From: Symbiodinium natans
Taxonomy: Eukaryota > Sar > Dinophyceae > Suessiales > Symbiodiniaceae
DNA: 64,000 bases
NCBI GenBank assembly: GCA_905221605.1
Contig: CAJNDS010002177.1
Span: 1 to 64,000, forward strand
Direction: 5' to 3'
The first letter of the stretch is position 1. Each line of letters starts with the position of its first letter. Below, piece after piece: positions 43,126 through 53,130 of the stretch. The notes beneath the pieces were generated by a model. It searched no databases. It saw only the letters and a program-made list of their open reading frames with translations, and was not told the DNA's origin. Position numbers and translations under genes: made by a program.

Positions 43126-44920
43126 AAAAACGGCAGTTCCCAGCCCTGGGCTTCACAAGGTACAGCAAAATCAAGGTTGGGGCCTCGGACCTTCAGTGAA
43201 GCTCGCAGAGTTTCTGCAGCTGCTCTGGGCTGCCAGGGCACCTGATAGTCAAGAATCGTAAAGGGCGCAGACAGGAAAAACCGCTGTGGGTCTGTGGGTT
43301 GAGAAGCTTGACAATTACTAGGCCTGAAACAACGCGCCGATCTCTGCACTAGCCTTTGGCTCAAGCTCTACATTTTTTCAGGTTTTTTCTCAGCCTTGCT
43401 GAGTCTCCTCGAAAGCCAGTGCCGAATGACTGAGGCCTGTATGTTGAGGAGTTCAGGATCAGGTTGCGCTCAGACAAGCCTGTGTAAAAAAGGTTGGGGT
43501 TTTTGACGTTTTCGGGGTAGTGGGGGGGGGGGGGGGGGAATACCGTCATTCATGCGACCGAGCCCAAAACAAAGGGGGGGGGGGGGGGCATCCATTCGTG
43601 TGGCGACCATGCCCAAAACACTGGTATTTTACAGCGATTTTACTTTGTCACTTTCTCGATCCGGATCAGGCAAATCAAAAACCGCGACATCGGAACGCGC
43701 AGTGGCCCGAAGCAGTACTACTTCGAAACTTCAAGCTCCGAAGTGCAGCCTCCCAAGTCTTATTTTCAGCCCTGGAACTGAATCCTTCTTGCTGAACGGC
43801 CAAATTCATCGCGTGCCAGCTTGTCCCTATCTCCGCCATGGGGTTAGATCATCATGCGCTAGGCACGTGAACGAAAAACCGCGCAGATCTCTCAGACAAC
43901 GCCGTCCGTCGGAAAAGTCCGAGCAAACGCTGTTTGGGTGTCAGCCATGGGCTGCAGGAAGAAGCTTCCCCGGAGAAGGACGAGGACCCGACAGTTGCAT
44001 CCTGGCATGACTAGGAAGGCGGAAATGACCGCCCAGCCCAATTTCAATACTTAGAGACCATGCCCCGCGTGTCAGCATGCAAGAAGTCGCCAGGCATGTG
44101 TGGATACTTTGTTTGCGCATGTGCACATACACACGTTCTGTGCGTACGCACGCGCACGCAGGGTGTGCATGTAAACACGCAGAGACAGTGTGCGCCTACA
44201 TACGCGGCAATGGACAACAATACCAGAATATTCTCAAGTGCCGCTGGGTGCTATGTAGTGGTGCCCAAAGCTGCTCAGGAAAACTCAAAGGAAAGTGTGA
44301 ATGACATCCCGAAGAAGCACCATGGCGGCTGCCTCAGTGTTCCGCGGCTCAGGCCAAACAGCCCCGAGTCCTTTCAGGCACTTGGTGGCAGGTTTCGTGT
44401 AGGTCAACCAAAGAATCGGATTTCGACCACTGACCTCTCCTGCTGTGTGAACGTCGAAGCACGTAGCGCCAAAGCGCTGAGGGTGAGGGATTTCGGGCTT
44501 GGGTAGGGTTGGGTTGTTTGAGCCACAATGCGCTAGCCCCACGCCCTGAGCCCAAAACACCGGTCTGCTTGGCGGGCGCGTCAACAAAAACAAAAACACC
44601 TCCGAAGCTCCGGATTCCATGGTAACCCAGATCTACTCCTGACTGTGCGTCATTTGGGCCCATCTCGCACTTTGGCCCACTTCTCAGGTTTTCGTCCTGC
44701 ATGCCGCCCGGAAGTGCCCACTGGCATCGTGCCTCCAGTGTGGTCCTCAGAGCCCAGAGCCTGAGCATCTCTGCCCGGTAATCCTCACTAGGAGCACTCT
44801 TTTCGCCTTGAAGTTCGCCTTGAAGTCAGGCCAGAGAGGTGGCGACGCAGGCAGGGCGTCTGAGCATGGGGGCTTGTGCGGCCTAGGCTGAGGCCTCCCC
44901 CCCCCTTGCCCAGGACAAAC
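43126..44920. other. No confident gene
   Basis: About 1.8 kb. It contains the duplicated G-run at 43522-43620 and a TGTGTACGCACGCG-like alternating purine-pyrimidine stretch near 44130-44190. No exon is supported. Confidence 0.4.
43522..43620. repeat. Two poly-G runs in a tandem duplication
   Basis: G runs of 17 (43522-43538) and 15 (43574-43588) are each followed by related sequence (CATTCATGCGACCGAGCCCA and CATTCGTGTGGCGACCATGC), so a ~52-base unit consisting of a G run and a short unique part is duplicated. Confidence 0.75.
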
Positions 44921-45274
44921 AAGTGGAGAAAAGCATAGAGGCTCCGGCTCTTGGTCCGGAGCAGGAGCCCAAGGCAAAGCCAGACTCGTGCAAGCACGGC
45001 GTCAGGGTCTCAGCCGATGGTGGAGCAATGATGTGGGAACATAAAAAGGAAGGCGGTCATGGTCAGAATTTAGGATGCGGCGTCCAGAGTTTGGAAGTTG
45101 TGGGCGCAACATAGCCTTGCCCCTCGGCCTGAATACTTTGGTGCCGCAAGGCCATCGGCTCCCACTCCTTCGGCACGATGTTGGCAGTGATTGCACTGCT
45201 GATGCTGGGACTTTGCAGCTTCCAGCTGCTGCAGCAGAGACGCATGACTGAGCAGCTCCTCACGAAGCAGGAGC

Positions 45275-45356
<82 letters not shown>

Positions 45357-48300
45357 TGATGAGGTTGAAGTTGGTTTGTGTCTGCGCCCACGTTGATGCT
45401 CATCGTTGACCCTTTCTCTGCCCGGATTGTATGCCCTCTGCTCTTATCAGACTTGCTTCTCGGAAGGAAGGTTTTGCACGGGGTTCTGGAGCTTGCCCAG
45501 GTCCCTAAACTCTGAACTCTACTTCAGGACGCTCTGCATTACATCCTGCACCAACGCCTTGAACTGAACCCTAGAAGCACAATCGCAAGAGAGAGAGTGG
45601 GACTAAACGGGGAGGGCACAATCTGCCGAAGCCTTTGCTTAGTTAATTGACCTATTTTTGGGTGGACACTGATATAGTTGGAATTGATGACTGAATTTGG
45701 TGAGGCAGGTGTGGTTGCTTGCTGCCGTGTTAGCTCTGGTGATCGCGGTTGACGGCAGGACAAGATCCACCGAGGCGAAGTGCGTCGGCTGAACGAACGG
45801 CTAGTGGACATGAGTGACCAGAACCTTGCGCTTCTTGCTCGGAGAATGCGAGGATTTGGCTTAGATGCTCGCTGCCTGGGGTCGGGCATACATCATTCAT
45901 AATTGTGCTGCAGGGGTTAAGGATGGAGCAGGGGTTACTGAAGCAGCTTCCGGGCAGTGTGTCAAGACTAAGGGGTCCGCACGCGCACGCGGGGGCGCGG
46001 CCTTAACCATGGGTTTTCTTGAGGGCTGCGGGCTTTGCGGTTAGTTCTTGAGTCTTGAGGACTCCCGAGACATCCCTTTGCATGGGCAGGCGCAGCACTT
46101 TCGGCTTTCGGCTCCGCCGAACATGGATTCGCGTGCGTTGCGGAAAGTTTTTGTTGATTTCACACTTCGTTCAGGGGCTCCTCTAAGAGGCCACAGCTCT
46201 GGACCTGTTGCCTCACGAAATGCGACAGCGAGGATGCCGGAGCTGCGGTACTTGCAAAGTCGGCTTTAGTAGTAGAAGCGTAGTATGCGGAGGAGCGCGA
46301 GGAGGTCGACTTGAGACGTTGAGTGCTCTTGAACTTCTCTTAGAGACGTTCTTGGAGTGCACTTTTTGAGGGGGGTCTTTTGGAGTGCTTTGTACAGTAG
46401 GCTTCGAGTGCTTTGTGGGGTCTTACACTTGGGGCCTGCGCTCGCATAGCGACAAGCCATGAGCTCACGCCTGGTGGGCCACGGGCCACCCCCGATTCCT
46501 TGCCCCATCTTGAGCTCCCTACAGCCCCAGAATTGAGCCTCCGAGCTCTTGATACCTCAAGCCCTGAGACAAGTCGCTAAATCCTAAAACCCCTGAGCTC
46601 TCAGATGTTTGGGCGCTCCCTAGGCTTCAGCAGAGGGCCACGGCGTTTCAGACCAGGACCCAGGAGCTGCAGCGCGAGGCCAGGGAGGTTGGGATTTCCG
46701 GCTTTGGGGTCGGTATGAGATCGGTTGAGGAGGCCCACATACTGCCTCGCAGGGCTCCTGTCTCGGAATGTGCAGAAGCCGAGCTGAAGGGGAAGCTGCC
46801 AAATATCGAAGAATCTCCCAAAGACATCCTAGGCCCTCAAAGTTCCAAAACCCAAATCCTTGAGCCCCCGCTCAACTGAGGCTGAAGAATACGAGACTGC
46901 GGTCTCCATCCGCGACGGCGCCCTCCGCGAGCTGGAAGGGGAGCTGGCGAGTGCCCAGGAGGCCTCGGCTCAGTTCGGGCACGGGAACCCCACAGTCCAC
47001 AGGGTTTAGGGAAGTTTAGGGTTTAGGGTTTAGGCTTAGACTTTGGGGTTTGGCTGAAAAGGTTCTCGCGCTGTTGTTTCCGTGCTGGTCATGGATTTCC
47101 TCTCGCGACCAAATGGCAGGCCACATGTTCTGGCACAATGTAACTCCACGGTTGTGGCCCTTAGAAGCACGCAAGAGGCATTCCATGCTGAGTCTTCGTG
47201 CTCGGTTTGAGCTTTGGCTGCGTCCCACATGCGACAGATAAATGTCTCAAACCCCTCAGCATCTGAGCAACAGAAACACCTAAGCGTAAACCACCGGAAC
47301 ACTGTGTTTGAGGAGCAGAATGCTACTGTCGCGAAGCTTGCCCAACAGCACCTCGGATTCCTCAGCAGCGCTTTTGGACTGCCAGGTTTTTGTTGCTGGC
47401 CTAGTCCTAAGTTTTTTGGGACAGCTACTGACTGCCTGATTAATCCAGCATCATGGAAATCATGTTGTGCCCCGGCGGGCCGGCTGGGTTGCGCAGATCT
47501 GCCATGGGCTTCAGGATGAGCCGGGACACCGGGATGTTGGAGGAGGACCGCAAGAACATGAAAGAGTCCCAGGCTGTCCTGAGCGCCCAGGCCCGTGCTT
47601 TGGAAGGCCCTTCGACTGCACGGGCACATGACGCCCGACCATACGAGAGACATGACAAAGGGGGAAGCTGAAGAGCGAAGCCGGGTGAAAGCAGAGTGTC
47701 TAGAGCCTTCCTTCATACCGGGGAAAAGGTTGGAAGTTGAAATTCTCACGTTGAGTTGTTGGGTGGAAATGACTTGACCCGGGAGGAAGCGAGAACAAGA
47801 AAACAACATTCTGGGGGTCAGGTCAAGCCTGCTCCCGCACAAGCCAAGGTCAAGGCGAGCAGGCGACCCGCGATGAACGCATCGCGACGGCATTCTGCTT
47901 GGGGCAATCACGGCTACGGTATGGGGTTGGCCTTGCTGTGCGTGGGGGCCAGGGCTGGAAAAACCATTTCGACCAGCAGCATGTCGTTAACTCTGCTGAT
48001 GTTTGGAAAGCAGTTTCTGGCTTCTGGGTTAGCGGTTAGCGACGGAGTGCTTGATGCTTCAGGTCAGATTCGACAGCTCCGCCATGATCTGGAGGTAGCC
48101 GCGCTGGATGGAAGTCTCAACACTGGCTGAGATGTTGCTAACGGCTAGCGGCTAGCGTAGAAGCTTAACTGCTCCCTAAACCCTCACTCCGGTTTTTGAA
48201 GGAAGCGCATTCTGTCATCAGCAGAAGTCCTTTCCTGATGAACATTGTGTAGACCGTGGTACGTCCTGAAGATGTATGGGCACTTTCTCCCATCGAACTA

Positions 48301-51300
48301 TGACCCGGAAATTCCTGCAGTTGCTGCCAGGCTTCGAAGTCGCAGCAGACATCGCTCAAGGCCCTTGCACAGAGAGCGCGAGCTTAAGGGGGCTTCGGGT
48401 ACACGCAACATGGGAAGTTGATCTTTTTTTTTCTTGCGGTAAGGCAAAGTCGACCGAATCTGCGCTTCCTTGAAGCTGTAATGGCTGTAAAATCCATGCG
48501 TTCATTGGGGGGGGGGGGGGGGGGCGACTTCGTAAACACCTCTCCTGCAATAAACGGGTCGACTTTCCCGAGTCCCTGTAGTTTCTGGGAGGACCCGATA
48601 CAGCTTAGGAGGCAGCCTTCTACCCGCTGGGCATCACGTGCACTGCAGCCGCAAGGGGCTAGGGGGCATACGAGCATCATCAGCTGTGGGCGGGTGCCCA
48701 TCATCAGCATCAAGTGCTGGCGCATCATCAGCATCAGCCGCAGAATTTGGCATCATAAGGCATCAGCGCAAAGATCACAAGCATCAGTTGCATGGGGCCT
48801 GGGGCATAACGGCATCCAATGCCAGCATCACGGACTTAGTGCTGTAAACGTGTCCATCCTGTCCATCCCCAAACATCGAGCATCAGCTGCACGGGAGTTG
48901 GATGCATAAACGCGCCTGACCTGCATCAGGAGAAGCAGTAGAATCGGTTGCCTGGGACTTGGGGACATGAGTGTACTTTCTCACGCTCAAGTTGGAGCCC
49001 CTGACAAGGAGCAGCTGAATAAACAGAGCCACCAGCAGAAGGCGTACCAAAAGAGCATCGTGGACTCCGTGGCCAGTTGGAAGCAAAAGCTACAGGCGGT
49101 TTGGGCATGGGGTTCACGGATTTCTTTTGCCTGTACTGTCGGGTCGGGGATATTTACGGAAACTCTGGTATAGTATACACCCATCAAGAGCCTTCATAAC
49201 ATCTCTTATTCTTGGCGCTGTGGTCTTTGCAAAATCTCGATACTTGCACCCGCCCGCCTTCCTCCCCCCCACCCACCCGCACAACCCAGAGATATCCTAA
49301 GACTCCATCCTAACAGCTCGAGACCACTTTAGACCCACGTGCCCCACACAGCCCCAAGAGCGGAGTTGCAAGGCACAAAAACCCGAAACCTGCAAGGCAT
49401 GGCTGTGGCTTGGTCTACGTTGTGGGCCTTTTTTTGGACTCTATTGCAGAACATTTCTTGTGTTTTTTTGTAGGGTACATGTTAGGGCCTGTAGTACTTT
49501 CTTTCGGTTCTCACAAATCCGCACAGGAACTAGGCGGGGGCACGATTTCGATGACGGAACGTGCGCTGGACCGAGGCGTGACCGCCCGTCGCATCGCGCG
49601 GCATGCAAAAACCCCCTTAGACTGCCCACGAAGCGGAGCCATCCAACAGCCAATACAATGCAAGGAAAGCACGGCAGGTGCCGGATCCTGCCGGAGGTCC
49701 GATTTCAAAGTGTGCGATTTGCCTTTTACCCCGACATACCCCCCAAACAAAAGATAGGGAACCATGAGAAGTGGCCATGATCAATCCCCAGCCGAGCCTT
49801 GAGCTCGGGGCAGGCGCTGGAAGATCAGAAGGAAGCTTTGAGGCAAGGGTGGCCGCGTTTGGGAGTTTGGAACCAGGGCAGCACTGTAGGGCGTAGGAAA
49901 ACTTAGGAGTTTGCAGCCGAGCTCATGTGCCGGCTGCCGGCAAGGCGAAGTCCGACAGCCTGCGGGTCTTACCGACATATGGATTCCCGAAGTATTATGA
50001 CTATTCACCCATCCTTTCCATGAAAAAAGACGAGGGGGGGGGGGGGGGGGGGATCGTACAGCTCTTAGCAACAAGTGGAGGAAACTTAGCGTGCAGCATT
50101 TTCTGGCTTTGGTGGCTTCTTTTCAGGGTGCTGTCGGGACTGAGCTTATGAGTTCAAAGTCTAAAGGCCCGAGGCCGTGAGAGTGGGGGTCAGCTTGCAG
50201 GCGTGATTTAGATGGAGAGCGCGAGACGCTGAGACTGCTGTCGCCTGGTGCTCAGAAATCTCCGCATATCCGGGTGTCAGGGTAAGATGTTCAGCACGGG
50301 GCTCCAAAAAGGCCAGCCGCGGCCAGTCGCGACTGAAACGTGGGGTTGGGAGAGTTGCTGAAGGAACCAAGATCCGTGCTCCTGAGGACAAGTGCAAAAG
50401 AAAAGCTTGAATCGGCGCAGTGGGAGGCCAGCGCAGGTCGGTGGAGAGGTCTGTCAATGTTTGAGAGGATGTAAGCTTGATCCGATTCTTGACTGCTGAA
50501 AGAGCATTGCTCAGCAAAAACGCCAGCACAGGATACTGCAAAGTCCTGCTTCCGCAATATTCGTGAGGCGAATCGGCGGGCCGGCAAGGCAACGGCGAAG
50601 CTGGAGGCCTCTGTTGTTTGCCGTTGCGGACTTAGCAAAGTTGTCCATATTAATATTATAAAAACTATGAATATTATGAACATTATGAATTATGAATATT
50701 ATGAATATTATTACTACTATTGTAATTATTATTCTTCTTCTTCTTATTCTTATTCTTCTTATTATTTTCGTTGTTTGTACTGCAAATTGGGTGTCCAAGA
50801 CTGATGCCAGGGTGCGGGTCAAATTCTGCAGCGCGCGCAGGAAAACTCCATTATCTGCAGTAGAGACTTTGGGGCTTTTGGTCGTGGGCCCGTGTGCAAA
50901 GAACGATCGCCTCCAGGAGGAGAGGTTTTAAGCTTGAGTTTAAGGTACTCGTATCCGTCGTGTCCCTTACGTTTCTTGTATGCGGGGAAGGGCTTTCAAC
51001 AGTTTGCTCAAGTCGCCCCATGCATGTGACAATGTGGACTTCTCCGATGTCACCCACATAGTTATAATTGGGGAACTGCCCGGACTGGAACACGCTTTGA
51101 ATTGGATCATGGCTTGTGCTGCAGAAGTTGCTTTCTTGGATAGCGCCTTTGCGGTCAGAGAAGTTTAGCGGCTCTCGAATGACGAGGCAGCGAACCAGTT
51201 GTAGGCTACTAACCTTGCAGATGGGAAATCAGCTTCCCAGTCTAAGTGTCATAAAGTGTCATGAGTCACGAATTCCACCCTGACCTGGACCCTGATGAAT

Positions 51301-52070
51301 GCTTCAGAACATGCTACGGTATGCAGGCGCAGGTGGCCTCGCAAGAGAACCTGGTGCAGAGCTGCCTTGCTTGAGCAGATGTTAGTTTGAACGGAACCCT
51401 CGCAGGCGTAGCAAGTATGATTAGCTTGAAGGCAGCCTGAAGGGTTCGTGCAGTCCGAACAGCCCTTTTTTCTGCCATCTGACGCAACTGGCTGCTGCAA
51501 ACATAGTCGCTCGTCAAGGTCTACTTCAGCAGCTCCACCAACGCACCGAGGAGCGCGATGCAGGTGTCGGCACTTGCACACGCTGTCGTTGGGGCAATCA
51601 GCTGCTGCTACTTGTACATGGGTCGTTCGTGGGTTGTCTCTAGTTACCAGTTTCGCAAATTGCTGGCTAAAGGTTTGTTGAATGGCGCTGTGTGCAGACT
51701 TCTGCTTCCACTTACCTATATCCAGGCAATTCTAGATTCTTGATTTGCATTTCATATAGCATCTTCTTCAACGGGTGCTGTCTGCCTTCCGAGAGCAACG
51801 AGGCAAGAGGCATGTCGCGCAGCTGCAGAAGCACATGCAGAAGCAGGCCGGGTCGCGGAGCGCGAGTCAGCAGCGTGTTCAAAATCCGCCTTTGTTGTTT
51901 GCTGAGCGATTGTGCAAGGAACTTGAAGCGTCCTCTGATCATTCCCAGCAGGTCATGCACTGCTGCACAGCTTCATCTCCCGAAACCCCCCTTTGCAGAG
52001 CTGTGGCAGGAGTTGAAGGCACTGCAGGACGCCATCAGCGAGACTTGCTTCGCCAATAGTAGGACTCTTC
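44921..52070 (+). CDS. Coiled-coil protein, many small exons (tentative gene)
   Basis: A series of + strand segments between plausible splice sites encode charged heptad-like helices: ~44913-45000 (DKQVEKSIEAPALGPEQEPK), 45178-45276 (hydrophobic helix MLAVIALLMLGLCSFQLLQQ, then RRMTEQLLTKQEL), 45759-~45860 (DKIHRGEVRRLNERLVDMSD), 46634-46687 (RATAFQTRTQELQREARE; GT donor), 46881-~46974 (SIRDGALRELEGELASAQEA), ~47284-47340 (VFEEQNATVAKLAQQHL), ~47483-47608 (GMLEEDRKNMKESQAVLSAQ), 48063-48094 (QIRQLRHDLE; GT donor), ~48992-49095 (DKEQLNKQSHQQKAYQKSIV; GC donor), ~51777-51845 (FREQRGKRHVAQLQKHMQKQ) and ~51999-52060 (LWQELKALQDAISET). Together they suggest a long, possibly membrane-anchored coiled-coil protein. 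All lie on one strand in order, but phases were not all matched, so this could be more than one gene. No family is recognised. Confidence 0.4.
45277..45354. repeat. (ATG)26 triplet repeat
   Basis: Twenty-six perfect ATG triplets directly follow the frame of a hydrophobic-helix exon (LTKQEL). If translated in that frame the product would be 26 methionines, then Asp-Asp-Glu. More likely the exon ends before or the repeat lies at an intron start. Confidence 0.95.
47001..47034 (+). repeat. Short interstitial TTTAGGG tract
   Basis: Four TTTAGGG units, one with an AAG interruption, located between two coiled-coil exons and therefore probably intronic. Confidence 0.85.
48507..48524. repeat. Poly-G run (18 nt)
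   Basis: Pure G homopolymer, probably within an intron of the coiled-coil gene. Confidence 0.95.
48664..48935. repeat. Irregular cluster of GCATCA motifs
   Basis: GCATCA or CATCATCAGCATCA recurs more than ten times over about 270 bases with irregular spacing of roughly 10-40 bases, mostly on the + strand. It appears to be a decayed short tandem repeat. Confidence 0.6.
50034..50052. repeat. Poly-G run (19 nt)
   Basis: Pure G homopolymer. Confidence 0.95.
50645..50775. repeat. AT-rich ATGAATATT and TTC/TTA repeats
   Basis: About five ATGAA(T/C)ATT-type units followed by TATTACTACTATTG and then TTCTTCTTCTTATTCTTATT repeats, far richer in A and T than its surroundings. Confidence 0.85.
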
Positions 52071-52275
52071 TGTAGGAAGCCCCTTGGCCCAGACTTCGCC
52101 CCTGGATTTCAAACACGTGCGTAAGCCTTCAAACCCTCCGCAGTGTGCCTTGCGCGCGGTGGGTGGCAAAAAATCCTTAATTTTAACGCTACGCGACCCG
52201 CCTCGGCCCGGCCCAGCGCATCCGCGTGAGCATGGTGATTCCGCAGCGCCCAAGTCGCTGGACCCCAAGCAATAA

Positions 52276-52385
52276 GGGTTGGGTTTAGGGTTCAGGGTTT
52301 AGGGTTCCGGGTTTATGGTTTATGGTTTAGTTTAGGATTGAGGGCTTAGGGCTCAAGGTTCACGCTTTGGGGTTTAGGGTTTTTT
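52276..52385 (+). repeat. Degenerate TTTAGGG tract
   Basis: TTTAGGG units interleaved with variants (TTCAGGG, TTTATGG, TTCCGGG) over about 110 bases, G-rich on +. It adjoins the homopolymer-rich array that follows. Confidence 0.85.
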
Positions 52386-52435
52386 TGGGAGTAGGGTTCA
52401 AGACGGTTCGGCTTGGATTGATCGTAGGGTTGAGC

Positions 52436-53130
52436 CAGGCCGCTCAGGGGCGCAGGGGGAGGTGGGGGGGAAGGGGGGCAGGGGAAGGGGGGGGGAGGGG
52501 GGTGGTTGAGTGTCACAAGCTTGACAGGAAGCCACACGAAACAACCTCTCCCAACCATTAATAGAGGCCCATTCCCATGGGGCCTCCCACCTGGGCCCCC
52601 CCCCCCCCCTCAACCTGGGCCCCCCCTGCCCCCCTGCCCCCCGCCCTGCCCCCCCCCCCCACAAGCCTGACAGCCATCAACGGAGGCCCATTTGCATGGA
52701 TGGGGCCGCTGCCCCCCCCCGCCCCCCCCTCTTGCCCCGCCCCAGCCGCCCTGCCCCCCCCCTCAATCAAGCCACAAGCTTGACAGGAAGCCACACGAAA
52801 CATCCCAACCATTTAAATTCTCTTTTCATTCAGCGGGTTCCCCCCCCCCCGTCCCCCCCCCCCTGCCCCCCTGCCCCCCATCTTCACAAAAATCTCCAAC
52901 CATTTATAGAGGCCCGTTTTCATGGGCCCCGGAAGGGGTGGGGGGGGGGGTGGGGGGGTGTGGGGGGGGGGGTGGGGGGGTGGGTGGGGGGGGGGGGGGG
53001 GCCAAGCTTGACAGCGGCTACACGAAACAACCTCTCCCCCCCACTCGGGGGGGGGGGTGGGGGGGGGTGGGGGGGGGTGGGGGGGGGGGGGGGGGTGGGG
53101 GGGGGGTGGGGGGGGAGAAGGGGGGAAAAA
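52436..53130. repeat. Tandem repeat with very long C or G tracts
   Basis: A unique core (CAAGCTTGACAGGAAGCCAC, then ACGAAACAACC, CCAACCATT, TAGAGGCCC and CATGGG) recurs around 52515, 52660 (partial), 52774, 52884 (partial) and 53005, always in the same orientation. Between cores lie homopolymer-rich spacers that are G-rich on + at 52456-52505, C-rich at 52597-52875 and G-rich again at 52935-53120. Long Pro- or Gly-rich frames here are artefacts of the tracts. Confidence 0.8.

Noticed and set aside
47036-47911. 291-codon minus frame
   Set aside because: It is antisense to several coiled-coil exon candidates on + and has a random-like composition; a shadow frame.
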